From Agarophyton chilense (lineage: Eukaryota; Rhodophyta; Florideophyceae; Gracilariales; Gracilariaceae): a DNA stretch of 64,000 bases. Location of the stretch: NCBI GenBank assembly GCA_030374765.1, contig JARGXX010000068.1, forward strand, positions 3,410,001 to 3,474,000, given 5' to 3'. The notes below the pieces were generated by a model that saw only the letters and a program-made list of their open reading frames with translations, was not told where the DNA came from and searched no databases. Position numbers and translations under genes: made by a program. Below are positions 10,201 through 19,725 of this stretch, piece after piece (positions within the stretch are counted from its first letter, which is position 1; each line of letters opens with the position of its first letter).

Positions 10201-13200
10201 TAATCTTGGGTCAAGGGCAGTAGCCGGCGAGCCGGATCGGAGTCAGGGGTACGGTCCATTAACAATACAAGGATGGGATCTGGCAGTGATATTTCCTTTT
10301 TCTGGAACAAATCATGAAGCCGTTTGCGCTAGCGCATCGCAAGTAACTGCCACTTTTTCGCCCAAGGGACAAGTGATATCGCTGAGAGGAGGGCAAGTCC
10401 TCACAAGAAGTGATTTATCCCAAGAAAATCCCTTGCCCGACGAAGCTCAGGCCACCAGAGAAAGTCAATGGGTTGTACTGGTGCGTGAGATTGACGTGGA
10501 CTTGAGTCATCACAGAGACGATAAGGGATTTCCATCTCAACCCAAGCGAAAGGTTCGGGATAAATGGTCTATTGATATTCTACGAAGGGCTTCGTTCCTC
10601 ACTACACCAAGTCAAATTCAAATACTACAACGCTGCATATCAAACTTGTTCAGAACTGAGAAGAAATCACCTCCCAGTGACGGGGTTGTAGAAAACCAAG
10701 CAATTCTAAAGAGTTCAAGAGAGTTAGAAAGTCAGAACGAAGGAGAAGAAAGTCAACACGAGCATAGTTTTTCTTTTGAAGAGTTCAGTTTGGAATTTCA
10801 AAGCCATTATATTTCTGCCGAGCTTTTGAGAGAAACTGCTACGAGCAACACTACACCCGCGTCGATTGCCAATTTAAACTTGGATCCAACTCGGCTTTCT
10901 TGGAAACGGTCAAGCAGGTATATCGGGGTGTTTTGTGACACAGACGTCATCACATGGCGCTTGACTAGCGCTGCCGTTGGATTAGAGGACCGAACTGCCG
11001 AGAACCCGAGCGTGCGAAGGATTATCCTCCATACCAGACACGAGATTGATAGTTCTCGTTCCTTTCACGAACTTCGCAGTGGGGTCCAGACTCCAAAGAC
11101 AACTCTCTGTATAGAAGCGATTGAAAGAACGGACTCAGAAACGAAGACTACCGGCTCTTACCATATATCTCTTCACCGGGCTCAAGTCGTAGTGTGTCCT
11201 CCTCTTTTTCAAGCTCTTAAAAATTTCTGGGACCAATGTTTCGATAAATCATCCGCGATGACTCATGAAAGAGGAGAAGAAAACAAAGAAAGGGATCAAG
11301 GGAATCTTGAACATTTCTCTTCTTCCGACCGGAAAGAGTCAACTTCAACCTTTTTCGGAATACATCCCACTGCCTGTCGATTAGAAGGTGAACTTCTGAG
11401 AGTTCCTGAGTCGAAAGTAACGCTGTCATTGCGCAACACCACTGTTTTACTTTTCAATGAGATCGAAAGCGGAAGAACCCCGTTCTTGAGCATCTCACTG
11501 GAATATACTAGAGCTATTCTTTTAAGGAATCAAAACGGATGTCTACTGGAAGGTTGTCATTTAAAGTTTAAGAACGTAAATATGACAATACTACGGTACA
11601 GAAAAGGACCTCAAACTTTTGTTTCACAGCAAATGGCTTCATTCACCTCCAATTTGAAAAAGCATCCACCTGGCATGGACCATCATGAGTACGGTAACAT
11701 ATTACCCGGGGAATATTCCTTGTTCCGGGATGCAGGTCGACCTTCGAGGAGCAGTTTTTCTCGAAGACGGGAACCCGGCCAAGGGCCGGTCAGGAGTGGG
11801 AGGGCATCTCTCGAATCAGGGGAAACTGTCTTTTACCTTCGAATTGTGGACATCAAACTCCCATCATTTGAGCAAAATCTGGCCGTCATCAGCGTGCCGA
11901 ACGTTTGCATTGATTGTCACTTGGAGTCACTACTCTACTTTACGTTGCTTTGTCCGGATTTGGAACTGACTTCTCTCACGGGAACTCCAACGATAGATAC
12001 GGGTCAGAACCGTAAAACACTGATACTGCCAGATACCAAGTTTATCATTGGGAGTGTTTCGCTTAGGACAAGAATAGAGACGACTGCTGCACTTCTTACC
12101 CAACATGAGTCTGTTCGTAATCATGCAACGATTAGACTCACCGGTCATGTAGATTTGCTCATCAAGGACAATTTTAGCAGTTGGAAGGCCAATATTCAAG
12201 CAGCTGGGGATGTCGTAGATGAGGAAAGAGGAATTTGCGATCCGATTCTGTCACCGACTTCACTCTCTATAGAAGCTTGGATCGAAGAAAAGTGTGTAAA
12301 GATTTGGACTGAGCACTTTTTGAGGATCGCTCTTAGTCCATTAACTGTGAGAACAGTAACCGGTGCAGGTTTCACAACTTTAGACGTTCTGAAGAAGTAT
12401 AGAACCAGGTTCATTGAAAACCAGAATACTGGCGATGAGAACAAGCCATTAAGTGGCATGGAAGTGCAGTTTTCAATCCCAGGTTTTGTGGTCCGTTGTT
12501 TCGCAGAGCAACCAAGGGCACAACTGTTGCGCCTTGTGCTTCGTGACATAACATGTCTGATGAGCTTCCCTAAAACTAAAAATGAAGAGGGTAAAGCCGA
12601 AGTACTAGTACACGATGTCATACTGGAAGACACAATATCTTCATATTTGCGAGAAAGTGGAGTACGAGAATCCCGTACAAAGCCTTGCTACACTATAGTT
12701 ACCAGCGCTCGAGAGGGCTCTCATGTTGATCAGCGTCGGCGCCTGGTTTTAGAAACGGAGTCTGCTCCCTGTTCCTCGACGCTATGGCATCAAAATAATG
12801 AGGGCGAAGATCCGGTTAAACGGAAAATGAAGCCAGTGTTTTTTTGCCTCATATCATGGTACCCACCATTTGAACAAGTCACTGCCCAGGTTGGTGGATC
12901 AGGATTAGACATCCGAATTAACCTGGGAATCCTCCCTACCTTCGTCGAATGGTTCGAAACTCTTGCACATGAGTACGCAGCGGTGCAAAGAGCCCAACAT
13001 CATCGGTATCGTACAAACCTAAGGTCATCCAGAGCCAGGGCGACTGAAAGTTTTCTTTTGGGAATCGACCACATAGTCGTTGAGCCCATGAGTATTATAA
13101 TAAGCGTAAGCGCCCCCCCGAGAGACTTGCAGCTTTCTTGGGCACAAAGAGCGATTTCGTGGATGGTTTCTGCGGAGAGTACGGATAGAATGGCCATCCT

Positions 13201-14095
13201 TCTTCCGAAAGTTGTGTTTACTGGTGATTTTAGTAGTACGGAGCAATTTCTGCTTACTTTCAGGGCAAGCTATTTGAGAGCACTTCTGTCCCGACAAATT
13301 CTAAAGCAGATAGTGCTTCAAACACATCGAATCGCTCGTTTTGGACGAGTTATGGCAACGTCGTGGGCAAGACGTCGCTCACATTTGCCTCTAATAAGTG
13401 GACACGAGAGCTATGTTGAAAGAAAGGGCTCGGCTCCAAATGCCGTTGGGGGAATAGGCCTTGTCGGAGCCCTGAAAAAAGTCCAATTTGGGCTTGCTAC
13501 TCATATCCGCGAAGTGCATGATGTTGATACTGCAGAAGATGAAGGACGTAATCCAGCTCCCCCTACCCCAAAACTCGATGTTGAGAACCGATCCATTCAA
13601 ACAATCGATATTACTGGTAGAAGGCTTCCCGCACACGATGATGACGAAAGCCAAAATGGGAAATCGTTGTTCCTATGGCTGCGAGCTCACGACCACCGAA
13701 TTCCTCGAAATGAGCGCTTTGAGAACAATTTCTCATTCAGTCCAGCCGTATCTATGCTCATTACGAGCAGATTTCTTCTGTTTGTGAACCGATCCACTAG
13801 AGCGATTCAGGAGCCCATCATCACTCGCGCGAACATAGCCGAATACCACACAACCGGACCGCGAATTACGATTGTGACAGTGTCTTCAGACAGCATTTCA
13901 CTCGCACGATTTGCGGCCCTTCAGCGCGAAAGAGACTCTCCTTCATTGGCTAGATATCTAAGAGCATCACCGCGTATCTCGCAGATTCAAATGCATGAAA
14001 TAGAATGCATTTCCCCGCAATACGCTTCATGGCTGCAACAACAACTTCCCCCACAAAGTGATGCTTTGCGATCTCGTCTTTACAATTCCCGTTGA
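7220..14095 (+). CDS. VPS13-like (chorein-type) bridge lipid-transfer protein
   Basis: A single uninterrupted frame of 2291 residues. The first ~110 residues match the chorein N-terminal domain: MGIFQNLVVDALARYF, then a GKFHLEDVEIAP segment, then LPLQIIDGRIGSLSIQVPW. In VPS13, ATG2 and relatives this domain caps a long hydrophobic groove that moves phospholipids between membranes at contact sites. The middle is long, beta-rich and poorly conserved, as expected for repeated groove modules, with charged Ser/Glu-rich linkers near residues 1155-1190. Near residue 2072 is a GGIGLVGALKK segment. At about 2170-2217 a block (VSMLITSRFLLFVNR) resembles the C-terminal PH-like part of VPS13. Canonical VPS13 is usually 3000 residues or more, so this is a short or divergent member. 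I cannot place it with one VPS13 paralogue. It converges on the ABCD gene, with 68 nt between stops. Confidence 0.85.
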   Translation: MGIFQNLVVDALARYFPRLRESLRLNLLRGKFHLEDVEIAPSVLIFGGLPLQIIDGRIGSLSIQVPWTKLFSSSIQAQADEFCMSFLEIPFPSSQQSVFDAFATDADNEKKRKLAEGERGKSPLTRILRRILPMLLDRFELNVKNVTIEIKFVSGHVGIIRLKELSTRPAPHDVNRGDFEKLITASDISFTVSPETGHPLLFLSETSIFFDATFRGGAWHIDIQVPNFDLEVDCSFSSFFGALSSRSIHWNIAYLNQRPNETVEKNPRIWFQYITRRVTSAFCKRRIHFSVNEARRKARSFVEYKTLHVRRLRSIASNEEYIRISELERSLGTDAILVLRDQARKHALANEVSSFATRDWLRWAFLGTDVSQEQEQVAEELKYSLTVAKYGQTNSSQEVSEISSTWSKIRFGINVSFFRVVIADEVSKLALNVKAILMQAELDSTLEAYNVSLYLGGANVVDGEKLIWIGFVGNAGLRNLAEEEQDLHFLEFKLHKLGFENEVSSSIVIQSSIAEFDLMTNGGFERMKRVVVFAKSVQCISSSGLNARSNSPMARRSLKTMEVSKIQGRMSVNVARFTLLVKTAVQRPRSSSLKICYTLSDILANIERRRNTKIVQRGVLEIAGYQPFLSNSVPEGLTSIPNLDWSEESKFLELNAIVNTCASENRVEVDIADGTGFLKLFSISSVINSIFSTHHRFISQIVPQINGGSGSMVETGRDASAIQSVAWALRIPSMDFKLRDIDEQSSITDVVSLKIGEFGYEAEGRGYHVIRAEFLEVCEPLFRGSVILAKSELAVNVNDKDVLGAVQMETDVEKLSITMSEQGLSRISSIVNRALESFRNPVYGETTCYGERISDQIRFESDTPTTTASFSIRLRRTVVKCVAHDIRIRTSLENVLLIRQDGIVSGFLDNVEVINTSDVPSPYKALLTCVDPVIVRSPRRRALSFIIASGATNIQVSTLQVMWLKYMNCGIARMLQSFQRIMDDVRSKVGDGLHNLGSRAVAGEPDRSQGYGPLTIQGWDLAVIFPFSGTNHEAVCASASQVTATFSPKGQVISLRGGQVLTRSDLSQENPLPDEAQATRESQWVVLVREIDVDLSHHRDDKGFPSQPKRKVRDKWSIDILRRASFLTTPSQIQILQRCISNLFRTEKKSPPSDGVVENQAILKSSRELESQNEGEESQHEHSFSFEEFSLEFQSHYISAELLRETATSNTTPASIANLNLDPTRLSWKRSSRYIGVFCDTDVITWRLTSAAVGLEDRTAENPSVRRIILHTRHEIDSSRSFHELRSGVQTPKTTLCIEAIERTDSETKTTGSYHISLHRAQVVVCPPLFQALKNFWDQCFDKSSAMTHERGEENKERDQGNLEHFSSSDRKESTSTFFGIHPTACRLEGELLRVPESKVTLSLRNTTVLLFNEIESGRTPFLSISLEYTRAILLRNQNGCLLEGCHLKFKNVNMTILRYRKGPQTFVSQQMASFTSNLKKHPPGMDHHEYGNILPGEYSLFRDAGRPSRSSFSRRREPGQGPVRSGRASLESGETVFYLRIVDIKLPSFEQNLAVISVPNVCIDCHLESLLYFTLLCPDLELTSLTGTPTIDTGQNRKTLILPDTKFIIGSVSLRTRIETTAALLTQHESVRNHATIRLTGHVDLLIKDNFSSWKANIQAAGDVVDEERGICDPILSPTSLSIEAWIEEKCVKIWTEHFLRIALSPLTVRTVTGAGFTTLDVLKKYRTRFIENQNTGDENKPLSGMEVQFSIPGFVVRCFAEQPRAQLLRLVLRDITCLMSFPKTKNEEGKAEVLVHDVILEDTISSYLRESGVRESRTKPCYTIVTSAREGSHVDQRRRLVLETESAPCSSTLWHQNNEGEDPVKRKMKPVFFCLISWYPPFEQVTAQVGGSGLDIRINLGILPTFVEWFETLAHEYAAVQRAQHHRYRTNLRSSRARATESFLLGIDHIVVEPMSIIISVSAPPRDLQLSWAQRAISWMVSAESTDRMAILLPKVVFTGDFSSTEQFLLTFRASYLRALLSRQILKQIVLQTHRIARFGRVMATSWARRRSHLPLISGHESYVERKGSAPNAVGGIGLVGALKKVQFGLATHIREVHDVDTAEDEGRNPAPPTPKLDVENRSIQTIDITGRRLPAHDDDESQNGKSLFLWLRAHDHRIPRNERFENNFSFSPAVSMLITSRFLLFVNRSTRAIQEPIITRANIAEYHTTGPRITIVTVSSDSISLARFAALQRERDSPSLARYLRASPRISQIQMHEIECISPQYASWLQQQLPPQSDALRSRLYNSR

Positions 14096-14163
14096 CAAAG
14101 CGTTCAAATTACCAGAAACGGTCTGCTTCTTCCGGTTTACGACTGCAGATGTATCAAAACTTA
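14096..14163. other. 68-nt gap between convergent stop codons
   Basis: The gap separates the stop of the VPS13-like gene (+) from the stop of the ABCD gene (-). It is too short for two separate 3' UTRs and terminators, so the transcripts almost certainly overlap at their 3' ends (inference). Confidence 0.6.
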
Positions 14164-16212
14164 TCATAATCCGTTCGGAAATGTATCTTCCTTTGCATCT
14201 TGAACCTTAGTAACTTTCCACTCACCTGCACCGTCCAAAACAACGGCCAACTCATGGAATTGCATGACAGCCTTCCTGTGTGCAACCGAAAGGAGAGTTA
14301 TACCAGCAGTTGCCATTGCTTGATATAGGGCAACTTCCCCATCGGCTGAAACAGCAGCGGTACATTCGTCTAAGACTGCATACTTCGGCTTGTGGTAGAG
14401 AAGACGAGCCACAGCTAATCGATTTCGCTCCCCTCCACTCAGGACATCGTCCCACGCTATTTCACCATCAAACCCTCCACATCGAGCGACGAGGTGGCCG
14501 AGTTCAACGCTTGATAGACTAGCCACAGCTGCCTTCTCGTCAAAAGTAATTTGCTCACCAATCACTACTCCCGGTAGTCTTGGATACATGAGTTGCTGCC
14601 GAAGATTACCGGCATACATGTACGGTCGTTGCGACAAATAGAAAATATCTGTTCGAGCAGGTAATGTGACGGTGCCAGCTTGCAGCGGCCAGAGCCCTGC
14701 GAGCATGCGTAGCACACTGCTCTTTCCACTGCCATTCGGCCCTAAGATAATGACGCTTGAGCCTCGCAGTACCTCAAAACTGAGCTTCTGGACAAGGGGG
14801 GCTCCATCAGGAGACCACATCGAAACGTTTTCCAACGAAACACATTTGCCGAATTGTCGCTCGGGGGGAAATACCTTCGAGGCATGTGAAATGTTCCGCT
14901 TGCCCGAGTCAGAGGATCGAGCGAAACCATCATCAGAATTGAAAATGCGGTCTTGGAGCGAACGAAAAGCTTCGAGATGACCGTTTGGTTTTCCCAGTTC
15001 TTTAATCTTCTCCATCATTTCTGAAACCCGATCAGTATGCCCTGCCAAAGTGTTAATTCTTTTGTACACAAGCACGAGCTCCCCCATAGCTCCTGAGGTG
15101 TGCATCATAAGTCGCATTGCGTTAATGTATTTTCCAGCGATTACATTGGTGGCCCCTCGTTTTTCGGCAGGAGTGTAATATAATGGAACGGCAAATACTA
15201 CCAGACCTATAATGGATGCAGTATACTTGACCAAGTAGCCATCGAAACACTGCTGAACAAAGCGCTGAACGACAGAGAGTTTCGAGTGGCGAATCATACG
15301 TAACAATCTTGTGTTCAAAGATACCATCTCCGCTCGTCCCGCGGGTGGGTCGTTGAAAGCGATCTCTTCCGCATTTGTCGCAATGCGCGCATGTGCAGCT
15401 CGCAGGTCAGCACTAAGTGTGGCGAATTCCGATGTCATGCGACCAAGCGGAGGAGAAACTCGTCGCAGAAAAGAACCAACGACAATGAAGTACACGTAAA
15501 GCGCAAATTGTCCTCTATAGCCCATAATTGATGCCAGGGAACGGGAAAAGATCACGATGTCTAGCAAAGGTTTGAAAGTGTAGGAGTAGATTTCAGCAAA
15601 GGTCTCGGAAAACTTCTCGACGTCTTCGGTGATGCGCTGATCAGGATGTGACAGACCGGACAACACACTGGCTGAGTAGTACGCGCGATTCGCCAGGTAC
15701 AGGCGGTGCAGATGACGAGCAAGGGCCGTGCGAAGCACAAGTGAGACGGTAACTTGAGAAGCCTTCATGGCGGAGGTAACAATCGAAGCAGGAATAGCAG
15801 TCAACGCAAACTTAACTAAAACTCGTCGGAAGCCTGCCCAGTTGGCCGCTGTAATATTCTCAGCGCACTCACCCTCCAAGGCGCACATACGGTCGCTTAG
15901 CAGTGTTCGAGCGGTGAGTAGTATCCCTTGCAATGCAAGCAATGCTGCGGAGCGGGACATGAGGCCCGGAACACATACTCGCAAGATCGCGAGAAGACGA
16001 CGTACGGAGCGGGTATCGACATGAGTGCGGCCGCGAGTTGAATTCTTCGTGGGCTCTCGGAGAGCATGAGAGGTTAGAGCTTGTTGCTCAGAGCGCAGTG
16101 TACGCTGTAGCGCACGTAGACGTCCGATTGCGACGGCTCCACCTCCGCCAGCAAAAATCAATGCAAGTGCGATGCGCGAACGCGGGGAAAAAAAGGAGTT
16201 GAAGAACAACAT
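14164..16212 (-). CDS. ABC transporter, subfamily D (peroxisomal half transporter)
   Basis: 682 residues from the ATG at 16212, with no intron. The N-terminal half is an ABC_membrane_2 domain: several membrane helices at about 70-370, the subfamily-D HPDQRITEDVEKFS motif at 189-202, and an EAA-like loop NAEEIAFN at 280-287. The nucleotide-binding domain has Walker A GPNGSGKS (491-498), Q-loop SQRPY (527), signature LSGGE (591-595), Walker B YAVLDE (611-616) with catalytic Glu616, and H-loop His645. All ATPase residues are present. Members of this family dimerise in the peroxisomal membrane and import very-long-chain acyl-CoA or related substrates. The length is normal for a half transporter. 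The substrate and the closest ABCD member cannot be told from sequence alone. It converges on the VPS13-like gene. Its promoter lies in the long gap shared with the divergent glycoprotein gene. Confidence 0.93.
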   Translation of the reverse strand: MLFFNSFFSPRSRIALALIFAGGGGAVAIGRLRALQRTLRSEQQALTSHALREPTKNSTRGRTHVDTRSVRRLLAILRVCVPGLMSRSAALLALQGILLTARTLLSDRMCALEGECAENITAANWAGFRRVLVKFALTAIPASIVTSAMKASQVTVSLVLRTALARHLHRLYLANRAYYSASVLSGLSHPDQRITEDVEKFSETFAEIYSYTFKPLLDIVIFSRSLASIMGYRGQFALYVYFIVVGSFLRRVSPPLGRMTSEFATLSADLRAAHARIATNAEEIAFNDPPAGRAEMVSLNTRLLRMIRHSKLSVVQRFVQQCFDGYLVKYTASIIGLVVFAVPLYYTPAEKRGATNVIAGKYINAMRLMMHTSGAMGELVLVYKRINTLAGHTDRVSEMMEKIKELGKPNGHLEAFRSLQDRIFNSDDGFARSSDSGKRNISHASKVFPPERQFGKCVSLENVSMWSPDGAPLVQKLSFEVLRGSSVIILGPNGSGKSSVLRMLAGLWPLQAGTVTLPARTDIFYLSQRPYMYAGNLRQQLMYPRLPGVVIGEQITFDEKAAVASLSSVELGHLVARCGGFDGEIAWDDVLSGGERNRLAVARLLYHKPKYAVLDECTAAVSADGEVALYQAMATAGITLLSVAHRKAVMQFHELAVVLDGAGEWKVTKVQDAKEDTFPNGL

Positions 16213-18138
16213 TGATGGACCTTGGGAAGACGCCTAATCAACACGTGCTTCAAACTTTAAACCGCAAGGGTGGTATTTGTCACCTGGAAAGAGTTATGTA
16301 CACTCGGGCTCATCAAAGACTGGCCGAATAGTCGTTGCCCTCTTTCGTTCACAATGTTCTCGATGTTGGTTGGCTGTCTCACGCGTTTTAAAGCACACGT
16401 GAATGGAGCGGTGGTGCACGTTCTGCCATTACAAAATTTATTGTTTGGTACAGTAGATGCACATCGTCCGAGACCCAGATGTGCGCTGGATCTACAATTG
16501 CGTCTAACCCTTTAAACCCTCGAGCTCTCTAGATAGATACCTTATTTGTGCGTGTGTATTTCATTTACTTGGACATGCGCTGCGGGCTGTTTCCAACATA
16601 TGTAGACCGTCACGGGCGTTAGTTCTACGGAACTCGCAAACGAGACTGGAAGAGAGATAGCGAATTTCTTCGAACTGAAGAACCGTGATCCACAAGGCAT
16701 GCCTTTCTTTTCTGGATGTCTAAAACATTTCACTTGTTCATAACGCAGACAAGGATCCACGGAGCCTAATGTGACCTTTGTGCACCAACCTCGGTCCCAA
16801 ATCACTGATATTCATCTTGCTGCCTGCCTGGTGCATGTACCGTTGTACACAATGCAAATATCTGTGCGGTTTTTAAGGTTTTGCGAAAACGGGCAATATC
16901 ATAACCACAGTTCCCTTCGAAGTCATATATAACACGAGATGGGTAACTTCTACACCAAACAGACGTTCTATCTTTTCTAATTGTGCAAATATTCTGATGC
17001 AGATTTATGGCTCGTTTTGTTCACGAGATACCCTTTCTATAGAAAGCTGCGACGAAAAAGTTCTTCCACAGTCCAAAAGAAATCCCAAACGTTGTCAATG
17101 TTATCAACAGTATATCATGAGAGAGTTGAAGAGCTGTGTTCACAGCTATTCACCTTTTCAAACAAGCACGAAGTTGAAGACCAATCGGTGAAGACTTCCC
17201 AGGTTCATTTGCAGAGGTGCAATCCTTCACGTGTATTCATTCTTTAGGATCTCTTTCTCTCCCTCTCAGTAAATGACCTCGTGCGGGCCCAACCGGAAAC
17301 TCACTACACTTTTCATCTCCGCTTTGGAACTGAAAGACTTGCCGAATACATGTTTCAACTGTGAGACCCGAGCACATGCATGCTTCATTTTATAACACAA
17401 GATTTTTTACAGCAGCATCGAGGTTGGCGCTCCATAACTGGCGGAACGCGTGGAATCTATTACCTTGAGGGTGCCTAGAGTTGAATAATACAATACTTGT
17501 GTGAAAGATAATGCAACTTCTCTCTCTCACTCATGGAACAGGTTATCTTTTCCAGCCCCTTGTTGTGCAGCCTATCGCTGGCACAATATCAAGACTGGAC
17601 CTTTAATCTCGCTTGGTCTTTATTCCAACCTCTGGTCTTTGTCCTTCAATTTAATACTGACTGAAAGAGAAAGGACAATATATCGTCTTTCTTCAGGATA
17701 GTGAAAACATTGGTTTCCATCGAACTATATATTTTTCAAGGTGCTATCGATGTCGACGTGGAAAGGCCGAAATGGATTGTGGGCTTCCTGAGCAAAGAGA
17801 AGGTGAGAATAATCATTGGAATACGGACCCATCATAGCTTTACTTTGTCAGCCAAGTTCTTCTCCACGGCACTGGATGAAGCATAAGACACTGTTTCTAG
17901 TGGACAAGGGATAAACCTAACTGAATCAACTCCTGCAGCATCTTTCCCACCCTGACAATAATCAGTTTCAGTTCAGGGAGTAGAAGGAGAAGCTGGGGTT
18001 TAATATCTCCTTGACACCATTAAAAGTGGTGCGTATTCTGTTTTGAAGGTTCTGTATCGTTCAGAACGACAAAATCGCCACAGACTTTGAAGATTGGCCA
18101 ACACATCGCAGATTCTACGCCCGCTCTTGGCCTACACA
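16213..18138. other. 1.9-kb divergent intergenic region
   Basis: It separates the starts of the ABCD gene (-) and the glycoprotein gene (+), so it contains both promoters. Short frames of 60-90 codons on both strands show no recognisable domain and no shared codon bias. I see no RNA gene or repeat that I can support. Confidence 0.5.
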
Positions 18139-19653
18139 ATGTTGAATAGAATGCAGGATACCACTACACTGGCTTTGCTTGTGATGTTGAGCATTTTTGG
18201 TTGTGTAGCGGCTCATAATCAAGTTGCTGTCTCGGGTATCATCGTTAACCCCTATTATTCCCGCGGTATAAATGGCACAGTCGAAAGCTTGGCAGCAGAT
18301 CTCAGTGAAAATGTTTACGCTGCTTGCTTCGATCCCGAAAATGACAAACAAAGTTCGGCATTCCTTGTGAAATTGGACGCACAACTTCATGTCATATGGA
18401 CCAAGAAGTATGAAACTCTTCCATTAACTTCACCAACAATCGCATTTTCCGATGCAATGGGATTGTTCACCATCGTTCCAATAGAAGATTTCGAGACAAA
18501 CAGCATTCAGATTTGGATTTATGAAATTGATGTTGAAGACGGGAGTACTGTTCAGGCTATTCTAGTCGATAGCGTCGAATCTATTACAGCAGCAGGATTG
18601 AAAGCTTTTGTTGCAATTAGTGAGCAGAAAAGACCAACTGTTTACATTTCGTACGTTGAGAAGCGCGCAATGCAAAGAGGTACTGTCACTAAGGTTTTCA
18701 AGTTCGAAAAGATGGATTCAAGCGTTCTTCTCGAGAAATGGAAATATAAGATATACAACGCATCGCAGGTTGTTGTATCTCATGATATTGCTGAACACTT
18801 TTCAGGTGGTGGGATGTATATCGCTCAAATTAGTCGCAAACCTACTACAACTATCACTGACAGTGCAATGATAACGATGATTGATAAAAACGGTTCAGTT
18901 TTACGAACAGGCTCCTTCCCCACAATGACAGGGAATGCCAAGATTTCGTGCTTCGACAGCGATCAAAGTGGGTCAATGTACCTATCTGAGTCACCCTCAT
19001 ACCTGCATCACATAGCTTTGATTTCATTGAATGGAAGTCATAGGATCACGAAATTGTGGTCTAATTCAACACTACATGTCGCAGCAATGCACGTCTTACA
19101 AAATGGAAGTTCATTGTTTGTACTTGCCACTTCTAAAGACATTCGAAACTTAAATGGTTCAACAGTTCCTCTTTTTGCGGTATACAACTATAGCGGAGTT
19201 GCACTTTTCTCAAAGAAACATGATGAAAACATTAGAGGCGTGTACCGGGACTTGAAAACGTTCACGATGAGAAACGAAGCCATAAGTCCAGCCATTGTTT
19301 TGGGCGGGTACTTCCGTCTTGCCCGAAACGACGGAAGTTTCGGAGGCGCTCAAATATCTCTTGGTACTTACATTTTCCCAATCTCGGCTTTTCGAGTTCC
19401 GAACGATACCGCTGCATTTCCCGGTTCCCCACCGCAGATTACGAATCCAGCAGTTGAAACCACAGACATCCGAAATCGGCAACGCACTCTCATCATCGGA
19501 ACAATCAGCGGAATAGCTGTAGTCGTCGTCATGGCGGGAATTCTCTCATGCTTGCGACGAAATGGATTCACTTTGGGACTCAAGTTGTCCCCTAGTCCAC
19601 GAAATGAAACTTCGACAGGTGGTAGTCTAGGGCAACGCTCGGTGTTATGGTAA
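18139..19653 (+). CDS. Secreted/type I membrane glycoprotein of unknown function
   Basis: I chose the ATG at 18139; the frame is open further upstream only through a TTG. The product is about 504 residues. It starts with a signal peptide (TTLALLVMLSIFGCVAAHN) and ends with one membrane helix (TLIIGTISGIAVVVVMAGIL) and a cytosolic tail of about 35 residues. The ectodomain has about ten N-glycosylation sequons (NGT, NAS, NGS, NST, NYS, NDT). It shows a run of short beta-strand-like blocks with spaced aromatic and Gly residues, for example LVKLDAQLHVIWTKKY, which hints at a beta-propeller fold. That fold is inference only. I do not recognise a family. Codon use and position next to intact genes suggest a real host gene. 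It converges on cycloartenol synthase, with 72 nt between stops. Confidence 0.75.
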   Translation: MLNRMQDTTTLALLVMLSIFGCVAAHNQVAVSGIIVNPYYSRGINGTVESLAADLSENVYAACFDPENDKQSSAFLVKLDAQLHVIWTKKYETLPLTSPTIAFSDAMGLFTIVPIEDFETNSIQIWIYEIDVEDGSTVQAILVDSVESITAAGLKAFVAISEQKRPTVYISYVEKRAMQRGTVTKVFKFEKMDSSVLLEKWKYKIYNASQVVVSHDIAEHFSGGGMYIAQISRKPTTTITDSAMITMIDKNGSVLRTGSFPTMTGNAKISCFDSDQSGSMYLSESPSYLHHIALISLNGSHRITKLWSNSTLHVAAMHVLQNGSSLFVLATSKDIRNLNGSTVPLFAVYNYSGVALFSKKHDENIRGVYRDLKTFTMRNEAISPAIVLGGYFRLARNDGSFGGAQISLGTYIFPISAFRVPNDTAAFPGSPPQITNPAVETTDIRNRQRTLIIGTISGIAVVVVMAGILSCLRRNGFTLGLKLSPSPRNETSTGGSLGQRSVLW

Positions 19654-19725
19654 CTTTTAAGCACAAGCACAACGTAAATAGAGGAAGAGGTCCTCGACAA
19701 CTTGATGAACACGATCAACTCTGCT

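Noticed and set aside
12196-12633. 145-codon minus-strand frame
   Set aside because: It is a shadow of the VPS13-like coding frame with no motif of its own.
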